Below are positions 1 to 6,802 of a DNA stretch of 13,884 bases, one piece after another. The translations under genes and the position numbers were made by a program. The notes below the pieces were generated by a model that was not told the origin of the DNA, made no database searches, and was given only the letters and a program-made list of their open reading frames with translations. The stretch spans positions 1-13,884 of the forward strand of contig CAMEUC010000014.1 in the NCBI GenBank assembly GCA_945937855.1, read 5' to 3'. Every line of letters begins with the position of its first letter. The first letter of the stretch is position 1. This stretch comes from an uncultured Clostridium sp. Lineage in GTDB: Bacteria; Bacillota; Clostridia; TANB77; CAG-508.

Positions 1-1554
1 ATTGTTTCTGCTAGAGTTTCTAGTTTTTCTACATCTTCTAATGTTCCCTCTCCTTTTGTAATTTTGTCTAAAATTTCTAACATTCTTTTTGTTCCAATTC
101 TACATGGATTACATTGCCCACAGCTTTCGTCTACTGTAAAACCTAAATAAAATTTTGCTAAGTTTACCATACATTTGGTATCATCCATTACAATTAGTCC
201 ACCTGACCCCATCATTGAGCCAATTTGAGTTAATGATTCATAATCTATTGGTGTGTCTAAATTTTCTGCTGGTATGCATCCTCCAGAAGGTCCACCTGTT
301 TGTGCTGCTTTAAAGTTATGACCATTTGGTATCCCTCCACCTATATCAAAAACTATTTCTCTTAAAGTTGTTCCCATAGGTACTTCTACTAGACCAACAT
401 TTACAACATTTCCACCAAGAGCAAATACTTTTGTTCCTTTTGAGTTTTCTGTGCCAATACTAGAATACCATTTAGCCCCATTTAAAATTATTTTTGTTAT
501 ATTTGCATATGTTTCTACATTGTTTATTAATGTTGGCCTTCTCCATAAACCAGAATTTGCTGGGAATGGTGGTTTTGATCTTGGTCTGCCTGTTTTACCT
601 TCTATTGATTCCAAAAGTGCTGTTTCTTCTCCACATACAAATGCTCCTGCACCTAATCTTACCTCTAAATCGAATTCAAAATCTGTTCCAAATATGTTTT
701 TACCAAGTATCCCATATTCTCTTGCTTGGTCTATTGCTGTTTGAAATCTATGTACTGCTATGGGATATTCTGCTCTTACATAAATATATCCTTTATTTGC
801 ACCAATTGCATATCCTGCAATCATCATTGCTTCCAAAACGCAATGTGGATCTCCCTCTAATATGCTTCTATCCATAAAAGCACCGAGGATCTCCTTCGTC
901 TGCATTACATACTACATATTTTTGAGTACCTTTTGCCATCCTAGTGAAGCTCCATTTTTTCCCTGTTGGGAATCCTGCTCCACCTCTTCCTCTAAGTCCT
1001 GAATTTGTAACCTCTTCTATTACTTCTTCTGGTGTCATTTCAAAAAGTACTTTTTCTAATGCTTTATATCCATCAAATGCTATGTATTCATCTATATTTT
1101 CTGGATCAATCACACCACAATTTTTTAGTGCAATTCTTTTTTGCTTTTTATAAAAATTAAGTTCATCTAATTTTTTTACTGTCTTTTGATCTATATCTTT
1201 GCATAGCAATCTTTCTACAATTTCACCTTTTACAATGTGTGTATCTATTATTTCTTCGCAATCTTCCGGCTTTACCATTGCATAAAATACATCTTCTGGT
1301 CTTATTATTACTATTGGTCCTTTTGCACATAGACCAAAGCACCCTGTTTGGATAACTCTTACATTTTCTATATGTTTTTCTTCTATTATTTTTCTAAAGT
1401 TTTCTATTATTTTTGGTGATTTTGAAGATGTGCACCCTGTTCCATGGCATACTAATATATGTTTTTCTATTGTGTTTGCTTTTAAATTTACTCTTAAATC
1501 TAATTCTTTTCTTTTTTCTTCTCTTATTTTTCTTATTTCTTCTAAAGTTTTCAT
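1..1554 (-). CDS. NuoF/HydB-like NADH-binding flavoprotein subunit of a bifurcating hydrogenase; apparent +1 frameshift at 883-885, 3' end beyond the window
   Basis: This subunit would bind NADH and FMN and pass electrons through Fe-S clusters in a HydABC/HndABCD-type hydrogenase or related NADH dehydrogenase in the cytoplasm. The N-terminus has a thioredoxin-like [2Fe-2S] domain with Cys36, Cys41, Cys72 and Cys76. The NADH-binding glycine-rich motif GRGGAG follows at 189-194. The first frame ends after codon 228 in the otherwise invariant NADEGDP segment. Omitting one base (the C of the CGG codon at 885) continues it as GAFMDRS, and I translated that frame to the left edge without a stop. 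It carries the FMN motif GAGAFVCGEETALL and three Cys of the N3-type [4Fe-4S] cluster (codons near 102-122). The ATG at 1554 has a strong AAGGAGG site. The C-terminal ferredoxin domain expected for HydB, and probably hydA, lie beyond the left edge. Family assignment is firm; hydrogenase rather than another NAD-linked dehydrogenase is inference. Confidence 0.9.
883..888 (-). other. Apparent +1 frameshift site CCT-C-GGT in the NuoF-like gene
   Basis: Read on the minus strand, codons are GAT CCT CGG TGC, giving the nonsense end RCFYG-stop. Dropping the C at 885 gives GAT CCT GGT GCT TTT ATG GAT, which encodes the conserved DPGAFMD. The interrupted codon is CGG, codon 224. It could be an indel error, a real mutation, or a site of ribosomal frameshifting; the same pattern occurs at 6000-6005. 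Confidence 0.8.
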
Positions 1555-1581
1555 TATTACCTCCTTAATTTTGGTTATTAC

Positions 1582-1701
1582 TCAGCCTACCTTTTGTATG
1601 ATTTTTTTAAAAGATCAAACTCTCCAAGGCATACGCGGGTATTCCCCCGCCTCAAAGGGCTGTCGAGATTTGACTTTTAAAAAAATATACAAAACGGCTG
1701 A
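1582..1701 (-). other. Long imperfect hairpin with GC-rich tip between the NuoE-like and NuoF-like genes (possible structured RNA or small palindromic element)
   Basis: The 194-base gap between the two subunit genes contains an inverted repeat of about 36 base pairs with a few small bulges. The arms pair 1582-1587 with 1696-1701, 1592-1599 with 1687-1694, 1601-1613 with 1674-1686, 1615-1619 with 1669-1673, and 1621-1624 with 1665-1668. The 40-nt tip is GC-rich, unlike its surroundings, and holds a GCGGG/CCCGC hairpin (1635-1639 with 1646-1650) and competing GGC/GCC pairings. The strong ribosome binding site of the NuoF-like gene lies outside the structure. I do not recognise a known riboswitch class. 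A processing or stability element, a cis-regulatory RNA, or a MITE-like insertion are all possible. Confidence 0.6.
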
Positions 1702-1748
1702 TATTTTAGTTGCTATATTTTTTTAGCATAATGTATTATATCTAAAAA

Positions 1749-2240
1749 TTAATCTTTAGACATATATTCATCAAGTACCTTGTCTACCATTTCTGGTGTT
1801 GCCCTACCGTGGACCTCATCATTTATAGTAAACACAGGAGCTAATCCACAAGCGCCAATACATCTAGTTGCTTCTAATGAAAACTTTCCATCTGCTGTAG
1901 TTTGACCTACATCTATTCCTAATTTTTGTTTTACTCTATCTAAAATTTTTTCTGAACCTTTTACAAAGCATGCTGTTCCTAAACATACTGCTATATTATA
2001 TTTCCCTTTTGGTTTTAACGTAAACCTTGCATAAAAAGTAATTACTCCATAAATTTCAGCCATTTCTATTCCTAGATATTTAGAAATTTCAAGCTGAACA
2101 TTTTCTGGAATATATCCATAAGTTTCTTGAACTTCATTTAATATTTGTATTAAATTACTTTTGTTTCTCTCATATTTGGATAATATTTTTTCTATTCTTT
2201 CATCGTTACAATCGTTGCCACATTTGCATTTTTCACTCAT
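1749..2240 (-). CDS. NuoE/HndA-like thioredoxin-fold [2Fe-2S] subunit
   Basis: This 163-residue protein matches the 24-kDa NuoE/HndA/HydC family, which carries one [2Fe-2S] cluster and works with the NuoF-type flavoprotein in NADH-dependent hydrogenases and dehydrogenases. The helical N-terminal half contains the family segment VQETYGYIP (37-45) and the IYGVITFYARF stretch (63-73). The cluster ligands are Cys86 and Cys91 (VCLGTAC) and Cys127 and Cys131 (RCIGAC). The extreme N-terminus has three extra cysteines (Cys5, Cys7, Cys11) of unknown role. The ATG at 2240 follows a strong AGGAGG. The gene is the first of the hydrogenase module, preceded by its own candidate promoter, and the NuoF-like gene follows after the structured spacer. 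Confidence 0.92.
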   Translation of the reverse strand: MSEKCKCGNDCNDERIEKILSKYERNKSNLIQILNEVQETYGYIPENVQLEISKYLGIEMAEIYGVITFYARFTLKPKGKYNIAVCLGTACFVKGSEKILDRVKQKLGIDVGQTTADGKFSLEATRCIGACGLAPVFTINDEVHGRATPEMVDKVLDEYMSKD

Positions 2241-2307
2241 ATTACTCCTCCTATTTTTCTTATATTTCTATATATTTTCATGTGTATGTTTTTATGAGTA
2301 TACTAGT

Positions 2308-2336
2308 ATTATAAATGTAAATTTTCATTTTGTACA
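2308..2336 (-). promoter_or_regulatory. Candidate sigma-A promoter for the hydrogenase genes
   Basis: On the minus strand a perfect TATAAT (-10, 2308-2313) lies 17 bases downstream of TGTACA (-35, 2331-2336, four of six consensus bases). A perfect palindrome, ATACTAGTAT at 2300-2309, overlaps the -10 and the expected start of transcription, and could be an operator. No Rex-type consensus is evident. The leader would be about 60 bases. Confidence 0.5.
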
Positions 2337-2348
2337 TATTTTTTAAAA

Positions 2349-4454
2349 TTATTTTTTGCACGAACTACAATATGGGCACCCTCTACATTCATCTCCTTTT
2401 TGTTTTTTAGTTATTATTTTTATTACACTTACAATTATAATTCCAATGATTAATATATCTACTAAATTAAATCTTCCTTTTTCTAATCTGCTTCCTATTT
2501 GATATACTGATGTTGCTAATATCCATGCAAATATTATTTGAAATGCTACTGCTTTTAATACTTTTTTTGTACTTCCTAATTCTCTTTTCATCGCTCCAAT
2601 TGCTCCAAAGCATGGTGCACTAAATAAATTAAATACCATAAATGCATATGCAGATGCTGCAGTGAAAAAGCTAAACATACTTGCTCCTTCAAATATTTGG
2701 CTTCCTTGTTCAACTTCTTCCGTAAATCCTGCAATAACAGACATAGACGATATTACCTGTTCTTTTGCGACTAATCCTTGAATTGCAGAAACCGCTACTC
2801 CCCAATTGTTTTCTCCAAGCATTGGGTAAAAAGCCCAAGATATTGTTTTACCAATAGATGCAAGAATACTATTTTCTACATCCACACCATATTCTAATTT
2901 AAATGAGAAAGATAGTAAAAACCATATTACAATTGAGCAAATTAGTATAACACTGCCCGCCCTTTTTATAAAAGCTAATACTTTATCCCATACATCTTTT
3001 GCTACATATTTTATGCTTGGTAATTTGTATTCAGGTAATTCAGAAATATATGTATTACTGGTATTCTTAAAAATAAATTTTTTCATAAGTATTGCACTAA
3101 AAATAATTATTGCTATTGCAAAGAAGTATAAAGAGGCAGAAACCAAACCAGATTTTTCTCCAAAGAAATATCCTGAAAATAGTGCTATTATTGGTAATTT
3201 CGCACTACATGGAATAAATGGAGTTAAAATTGCTGTCATTTCTCTTTCATCTTGATTTTCTATAATTCTTGTTCCCATAATTCCTGGCACACTACATCCC
3301 GAACCAACTATAAAAGGAATTAAACTTTTTCCACTTAATCCTATTTTTCTAAATAACTTGTCCAACAATAATGCAATTCTCGACATATAACCTGTTGTTT
3401 CTAACACAGATATACATATAAATAAAATAATTAATTGTGGTACAAATCCTAGAACTGCTCCAACACCTGCAATAATTCCATCTACAACTAAACTTCTTAC
3501 CCAGTCAGAAGCTCCAATATTTATAAATAATTCACTTACACCTTTTCCAAAGTTTTCTACTAACTCAGCAATAAAATCTACCGTAAAGCTTCCAACCACT
3601 CCTACTGATAAATAATATACTAAAAACATTATTAAAATAAATATTGGGAAAGCAAGCCATTTATTTAAAAATACTTTATCTAACTTATCAGATATATTTT
3701 CTTTTATATGATGTTTTATTACTGTTTGTTTTTTCACTTGTTCTATAAACTCATACCTTTGCGTCGCTATTATTTCTTCTAAATCAGTATCATGATTTTG
3801 TGAAAGTTCTGTAATTATTTTTTTTATGCTATATGTATTTAAGCTTGTAAATCTTTCATCTTCTTCTAATAGTTTTACTGCTATGAATCTTTTATGTGGT
3901 TCTTCTTTAGGCAACTGGTTTTGTACTTGTTTTATGGCATTTTCTAGTTTTGCATCATAAATATATTGTTTTGTTTTAGCTCTTTTACTTTCTATTTCTT
4001 GGATTAATTCTTTTATACCTATTTCTTTTAAGGCTGATATTTTTATAACACTTGTCCCTAATATTTGCTCTAATTTTTCTATATCTATTTCTATTCCTTT
4101 TTTAGCCAAAATATCTGTCATGTTTAAAGCTATAATAATTTTACAATCTAATTCCAAAAGTTGTGTTGTTAAATATAAACTTCTTTCCAAAGAAGTACTA
4201 TCCACTATGTTTATAATAATATCTGGCTTTTCCTCAAAAATAAACTTTCTTGACACATCTTCTTCTACACTATATGGGCTTAATGAGTATATACCTGGTA
4301 AGTCCGTAATTTCATGGCTTGTACCTTTAATTATTCCTGTCTTTTTTTCTATTGTAACACCCGGCCAATTACCAATTTTTGCATTCATTCCTGTTAAAAC
4401 ATTAAATAGAGTGGTTTTTCCACTATTTTGATTTCCTACTAATGCAATCTTCAT
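2349..4454 (-). CDS. feoB: Ferrous iron transport protein B (GTP-gated membrane permease)
   Basis: FeoB imports Fe2+ across the cytoplasmic membrane using an N-terminal G-protein domain. The 701 residues are normal length. Visible motifs are G1 GNQNSGKTT (7-15), G3 DLPG (51-54), G4 NMTD (111-114) and G5 near SAL (140-142). A helical linker and a multi-spanning membrane domain follow, with the Gate-type motifs GSGCSVPGIMGTR and PFIPCSAKLPII. The C-terminus ends in a cysteine cluster, Cys690, Cys693, Cys696 and Cys699 (CxxCxxCxxC), which could bind metal or Fe-S; no separate feoC is present. The ATG immediately follows the feoA stop codon (TAA-ATG) and its ribosome site GAGGTG lies inside the end of feoA, so translation is probably coupled. 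Confidence 0.97.
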   Translation of the reverse strand: MKIALVGNQNSGKTTLFNVLTGMNAKIGNWPGVTIEKKTGIIKGTSHEITDLPGIYSLSPYSVEEDVSRKFIFEEKPDIIINIVDSTSLERSLYLTTQLLELDCKIIIALNMTDILAKKGIEIDIEKLEQILGTSVIKISALKEIGIKELIQEIESKRAKTKQYIYDAKLENAIKQVQNQLPKEEPHKRFIAVKLLEEDERFTSLNTYSIKKIITELSQNHDTDLEEIIATQRYEFIEQVKKQTVIKHHIKENISDKLDKVFLNKWLAFPIFILIMFLVYYLSVGVVGSFTVDFIAELVENFGKGVSELFINIGASDWVRSLVVDGIIAGVGAVLGFVPQLIILFICISVLETTGYMSRIALLLDKLFRKIGLSGKSLIPFIVGSGCSVPGIMGTRIIENQDEREMTAILTPFIPCSAKLPIIALFSGYFFGEKSGLVSASLYFFAIAIIIFSAILMKKFIFKNTSNTYISELPEYKLPSIKYVAKDVWDKVLAFIKRAGSVILICSIVIWFLLSFSFKLEYGVDVENSILASIGKTISWAFYPMLGENNWGVAVSAIQGLVAKEQVISSMSVIAGFTEEVEQGSQIFEGASMFSFFTAASAYAFMVFNLFSAPCFGAIGAMKRELGSTKKVLKAVAFQIIFAWILATSVYQIGSRLEKGRFNLVDILIIGIIIVSVIKIITKKQKGDECRGCPYCSSCKK

Positions 4455-4703
4455 TTATAGCACCTCCACTTCTATTTTATTCAAGTCTTCCTTACATATG
4501 CAAAGTTCATAATCTCTTAAAGTTATATATATTGGATCTCCCATTGGTGCTATTTTTTTTATAGAAATAATAACCCCTCTAGTTACTCCCATATCTAGTA
4601 AATGTCTTCTTATAGCTTTATTTGTTTCTTTTAATTTTAAAACTTTAGCTTTTTGCCCTACCACTAGTTCAGATAAATTACATATATCACCAGTTTTTTT
4701 CAT
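4455..4703 (-). CDS. feoA: FeoA, small SH3-like partner of FeoB
   Basis: The 82-residue protein has the FeoA pattern: an N-terminal LSELVVGQKAKVLKL strand region, RRHLLDMGVTRGVIISI in the middle, and a closing PIYITLRDYELCI strand pair. FeoA is a cytoplasmic SH3-fold protein that assists FeoB. An in-frame ATG at 4757 would add 18 residues and overlap the kinase gene; I chose the ATG at 4703 because it follows a GGGGG ribosome site, gives usual family length and leaves a 16-base gap after the kinase stop. It is third in the regulator-kinase-feoA-feoB series. Confidence 0.93.
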   Translation of the reverse strand: MKKTGDICNLSELVVGQKAKVLKLKETNKAIRRHLLDMGVTRGVIISIKKIAPMGDPIYITLRDYELCICKEDLNKIEVEVL

Positions 4704-4719
4704 ACTACCCCCATTTTTT

Positions 4720-5949
4720 CTACCTTTTAAAAACAACTTTAAATGTCGTATAGTCATTATTTGAAAAAGCTGTAATGTTCCCTTTATAATTTGTGACTAT
4801 AGTTTTTGCTATTGCAAGTCCTAATCCATAATGATTATCTGTTCTATTCCTAGCTTCATCTTTTCTATAAAATCTCTCAAATATTCTTTTTTCATCATCT
4901 TTAGAAATAGGATTTCCTTTATTTTTTACCTCTAATATAATATTGTTTTTTTCTTTATATAGTTCTACTAAAATCTTACCATCTTTTTCAAAACTATGTT
5001 CAATTGCATTATCTATTAAAATTGAAATTAGTTCTTTAATATCGTCAGCATTACATTGAAAATTAATATTTTCTTGTATATTATATTCAAAATCTATATT
5101 TTTTTCAAATATTAAACTTTCAAAAGTTAAAATAGACATTTCTACAGTTTTTGAAAGGTTTATTTCATTGTAGACCTCTTCTTTTTTGTTCTCTAATTTT
5201 GCTAAATCTAATAATTTTACAATTAATTTATTCATTCTTTCAGATTCACTTTTTATATTATATATCCATTTGTCATTTTTTGAATCCATTTCTAAATTTT
5301 CAGCATTTGCCATAATTACTGCAAGTGGAGTTTTTAGTTCGTGTGCAGCATCTTCTACAAATTGTTTTTGTTTATTAAATGTTGAAAATACTGGTGCGGT
5401 AACCCAATTAGTTAGTTTTATAGAAACCAATATTATTACAATTTCTACCATTGCTGCAATGATCAATGTAATTTGTAATAATGAAATTAGCCTATTTTTT
5501 GTGCTTAAATTATATATTATAATAATGTAATTTTCATTTTTTATTGAATAAGAATAATCTGAAAAATATAAATTTCCTGTATTAATTTTTATATTATCAT
5601 TTAAATTTTTTTCCTTTTTTAGAATCTCATTTGCATAAGAAATAATAGTATCTGTATTTATATTACTATCAGTATGACTAATTATGTAAGACATATTATT
5701 GTCTTTTTCTAAAATAATTGTATATACTATTTTGTCTAAATAAATCATTTCATTTTCTTTGTATTCATACATTTTTTTTATTATATTTTCTTTACTTTCA
5801 TATATAGAAGCAGTTTTTACTAATGTTTCAGTTATTGCATCTTTTTCTTTTTTATATGCTTGATAATTAAAAACAATTAAAATACTAATTAAAAACAATG
5901 TAGGAATTAGAAAAACTATTATAAAAACTTTATTTTTTAATTTCTTCAT
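4720..5949 (-). CDS. Membrane sensor histidine kinase paired with the adjacent OmpR-type regulator
   Basis: The 409-residue protein would sense an external or membrane signal and phosphorylate the neighbouring regulator. A first membrane helix spans about 8-28, an extracytoplasmic domain of roughly 125 residues follows, and a second helix spans about 155-178. The HisKA domain has the H-box around His203 (AAHELKTPL). The ATPase part shows the N-box with Asn314 (LIDNAIEHS), a G1-type NKGNPI segment near 343-348, the F-box IFERFYRKD (357-364) and the G2 box GLGLAI (375-380). I see no obvious metal-binding motif in the sensor domain. The ATG follows GAGGTG and overlaps the end of the frame-restored regulator. 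The signal is unknown; linkage to feoAB suggests iron or redox, which is inference. Confidence 0.93.
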   Translation of the reverse strand: MKKLKNKVFIIVFLIPTLFLISILIVFNYQAYKKEKDAITETLVKTASIYESKENIIKKMYEYKENEMIYLDKIVYTIILEKDNNMSYIISHTDSNINTDTIISYANEILKKEKNLNDNIKINTGNLYFSDYSYSIKNENYIIIIYNLSTKNRLISLLQITLIIAAMVEIVIILVSIKLTNWVTAPVFSTFNKQKQFVEDAAHELKTPLAVIMANAENLEMDSKNDKWIYNIKSESERMNKLIVKLLDLAKLENKKEEVYNEINLSKTVEMSILTFESLIFEKNIDFEYNIQENINFQCNADDIKELISILIDNAIEHSFEKDGKILVELYKEKNNIILEVKNKGNPISKDDEKRIFERFYRKDEARNRTDNHYGLGLAIAKTIVTNYKGNITAFSNNDYTTFKVVFKR

Positions 5950-6626
5950 CGCACACCTCTAATTTATATCCCAGTCCTCTAACTGCTTTTATATTTATTC
6001 CGAGAGCCTATAATTCTTAATTTTTTTCTAATAAAAGACAAATATGCTTCTAAATTGTTGGATTCTGCCTCGTTATCAAATCCCCAAACTTTATTATAAA
6101 TTTGCTCTCTTGGTACAATTCGATTATAGTTTTTCATTAGATATTCTAATAATAAATATTCTTTTCCAATTACTTCAATTGATTCTTCTGTTTTTGTACA
6201 TAATAAATTACAAGTACCTACATTTAAACTTAAATCTCCTACTTCAATACAATTATTTTTACTTTTTATATCAATTCTTAATTGAACATTTACTCTAGCA
6301 ACTAATTCATCCATATGGAATGGTTTTGTTATATAATCATTTGCGCCATTTTCTAGACCATATATTTTATCCTCTAACATAGACTTTGCTGTAAGAATAA
6401 TTATTTTAGTATCTATTGATTTTTGTCTTATTTGTTTCAATATTTCAAATCCATTAATTTTAGGTAGCATTACATCTAGTATTATTAAATCATAGGTATT
6501 AGTCAATGCATTATCTAATCCGTCTTCTCCATTATTAGATATGTCAACACTATATTTTTCTTTTTTTAATCGAAAAGAAATTGCTTCAGCAAGTTTTAAT
6601 TCGTCTTCAATTATTAAAATTCTCAA
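5930..6626 (-). CDS. OmpR/PhoB-family response regulator with apparent +1 frameshift at 6000-6002
   Basis: This is a receiver plus winged-helix DNA-binding regulator. With the TTG at 6626 as start, the acidic pair is Glu7/Asp8, the phosphorylation site Asp51 (LDVMLP), Thr79 and Lys101 (KPF). The winged helix contains EYLLLEYLM and the recognition-helix segment ESNNLEAYLSFIRKKL. An upstream in-frame ATG at 6650 lacks a good ribosome site, whereas AGAGGTG precedes the TTG, which begins the typical RILIIEDE. The raw frame stops at 5979 after SRNKYKSS and lacks the conserved C-terminal hairpin. Skipping the C at 6002 restores INIKAVRGLGYKLE and moves the stop to 5930, overlapping the kinase start by 20 bases, as usual in such pairs. 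The unshifted product lacks the wing and may not bind DNA. Confidence 0.9.
6000..6005 (-). other. Apparent +1 frameshift site TCT-C-GGA in the response regulator
   Basis: On the minus strand the codons read GGC TCT CGG AAT AAA. Dropping the C at 6002 gives GGC TCT GGA ATA AAT ATA AAA and the conserved RGLGYKLE end. The interrupted codon (209 from the TTG) is CGG after a codon ending CT, the same arrangement as at 883-888. Error, mutation and recoding are all possible. Confidence 0.8.
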
Positions 6627-6674
6627 AATTTTCACCTCTAATATAATCATTTCTTGTTATATCTGTTCTAGAAG

Positions 6675-6702
6675 TGTATATATGTTATCACATTTTTCCC
6701 AA
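6675..6702 (-). promoter_or_regulatory. Candidate promoter for the regulator-kinase-feoAB operon
   Basis: On the minus strand TTGGGA (6697-6702) lies 16 bases before TATACA (6675-6680). Both are four-of-six matches to the sigma-A consensus. No clear Fur or DtxR-type operator was recognised. This is a weak call based on position and hexamer match. Confidence 0.35.
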
Positions 6703-6749
6703 ATTTTCTATTATTTTGTAAGAGTATTCTCAATTCATTTATATTGTTG

Positions 6750-6791
6750 CAATAAAAGAATCACCTCATATATAAGGTGATTCTTTTATTG
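6750..6791. terminator. Strong bidirectional hairpin terminator
   Basis: A perfect 17-bp stem pairs 6750-6766 with 6775-6791 around an 8-base loop. The stem core is AATCACCT/AGGTGATT, flanked by A-rich and T-rich ends, so the transcript from either strand ends in a U-rich arm. It lies just 3' of the ABC permease gene and upstream of the regulator operon, so it separates the two transcription units. Confidence 0.9.
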
Positions 6792-6802
6792 TCTTCTAAG
6801 AA

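Noticed and set aside
1430..1726. Plus-strand ORF of 98 codons across the start of the NuoF-like gene and the hairpin spacer
   Set aside because: It is antisense to a conserved gene and crosses the structured spacer; no ribosome site or family resemblance.
4704..4757. Longer FeoA start overlapping the kinase gene
   Set aside because: It adds non-family residues and the internal ATG at 4703 has a better ribosome site.
883..6005. Explaining both frame breaks as systematic errors at CCTGG (Dcm-like) sites
   Set aside because: Not fully excluded, but other CCTGG sites in intact genes (about 3284, 4293 and 8845) are unaffected, and the second site would be TCTGG.
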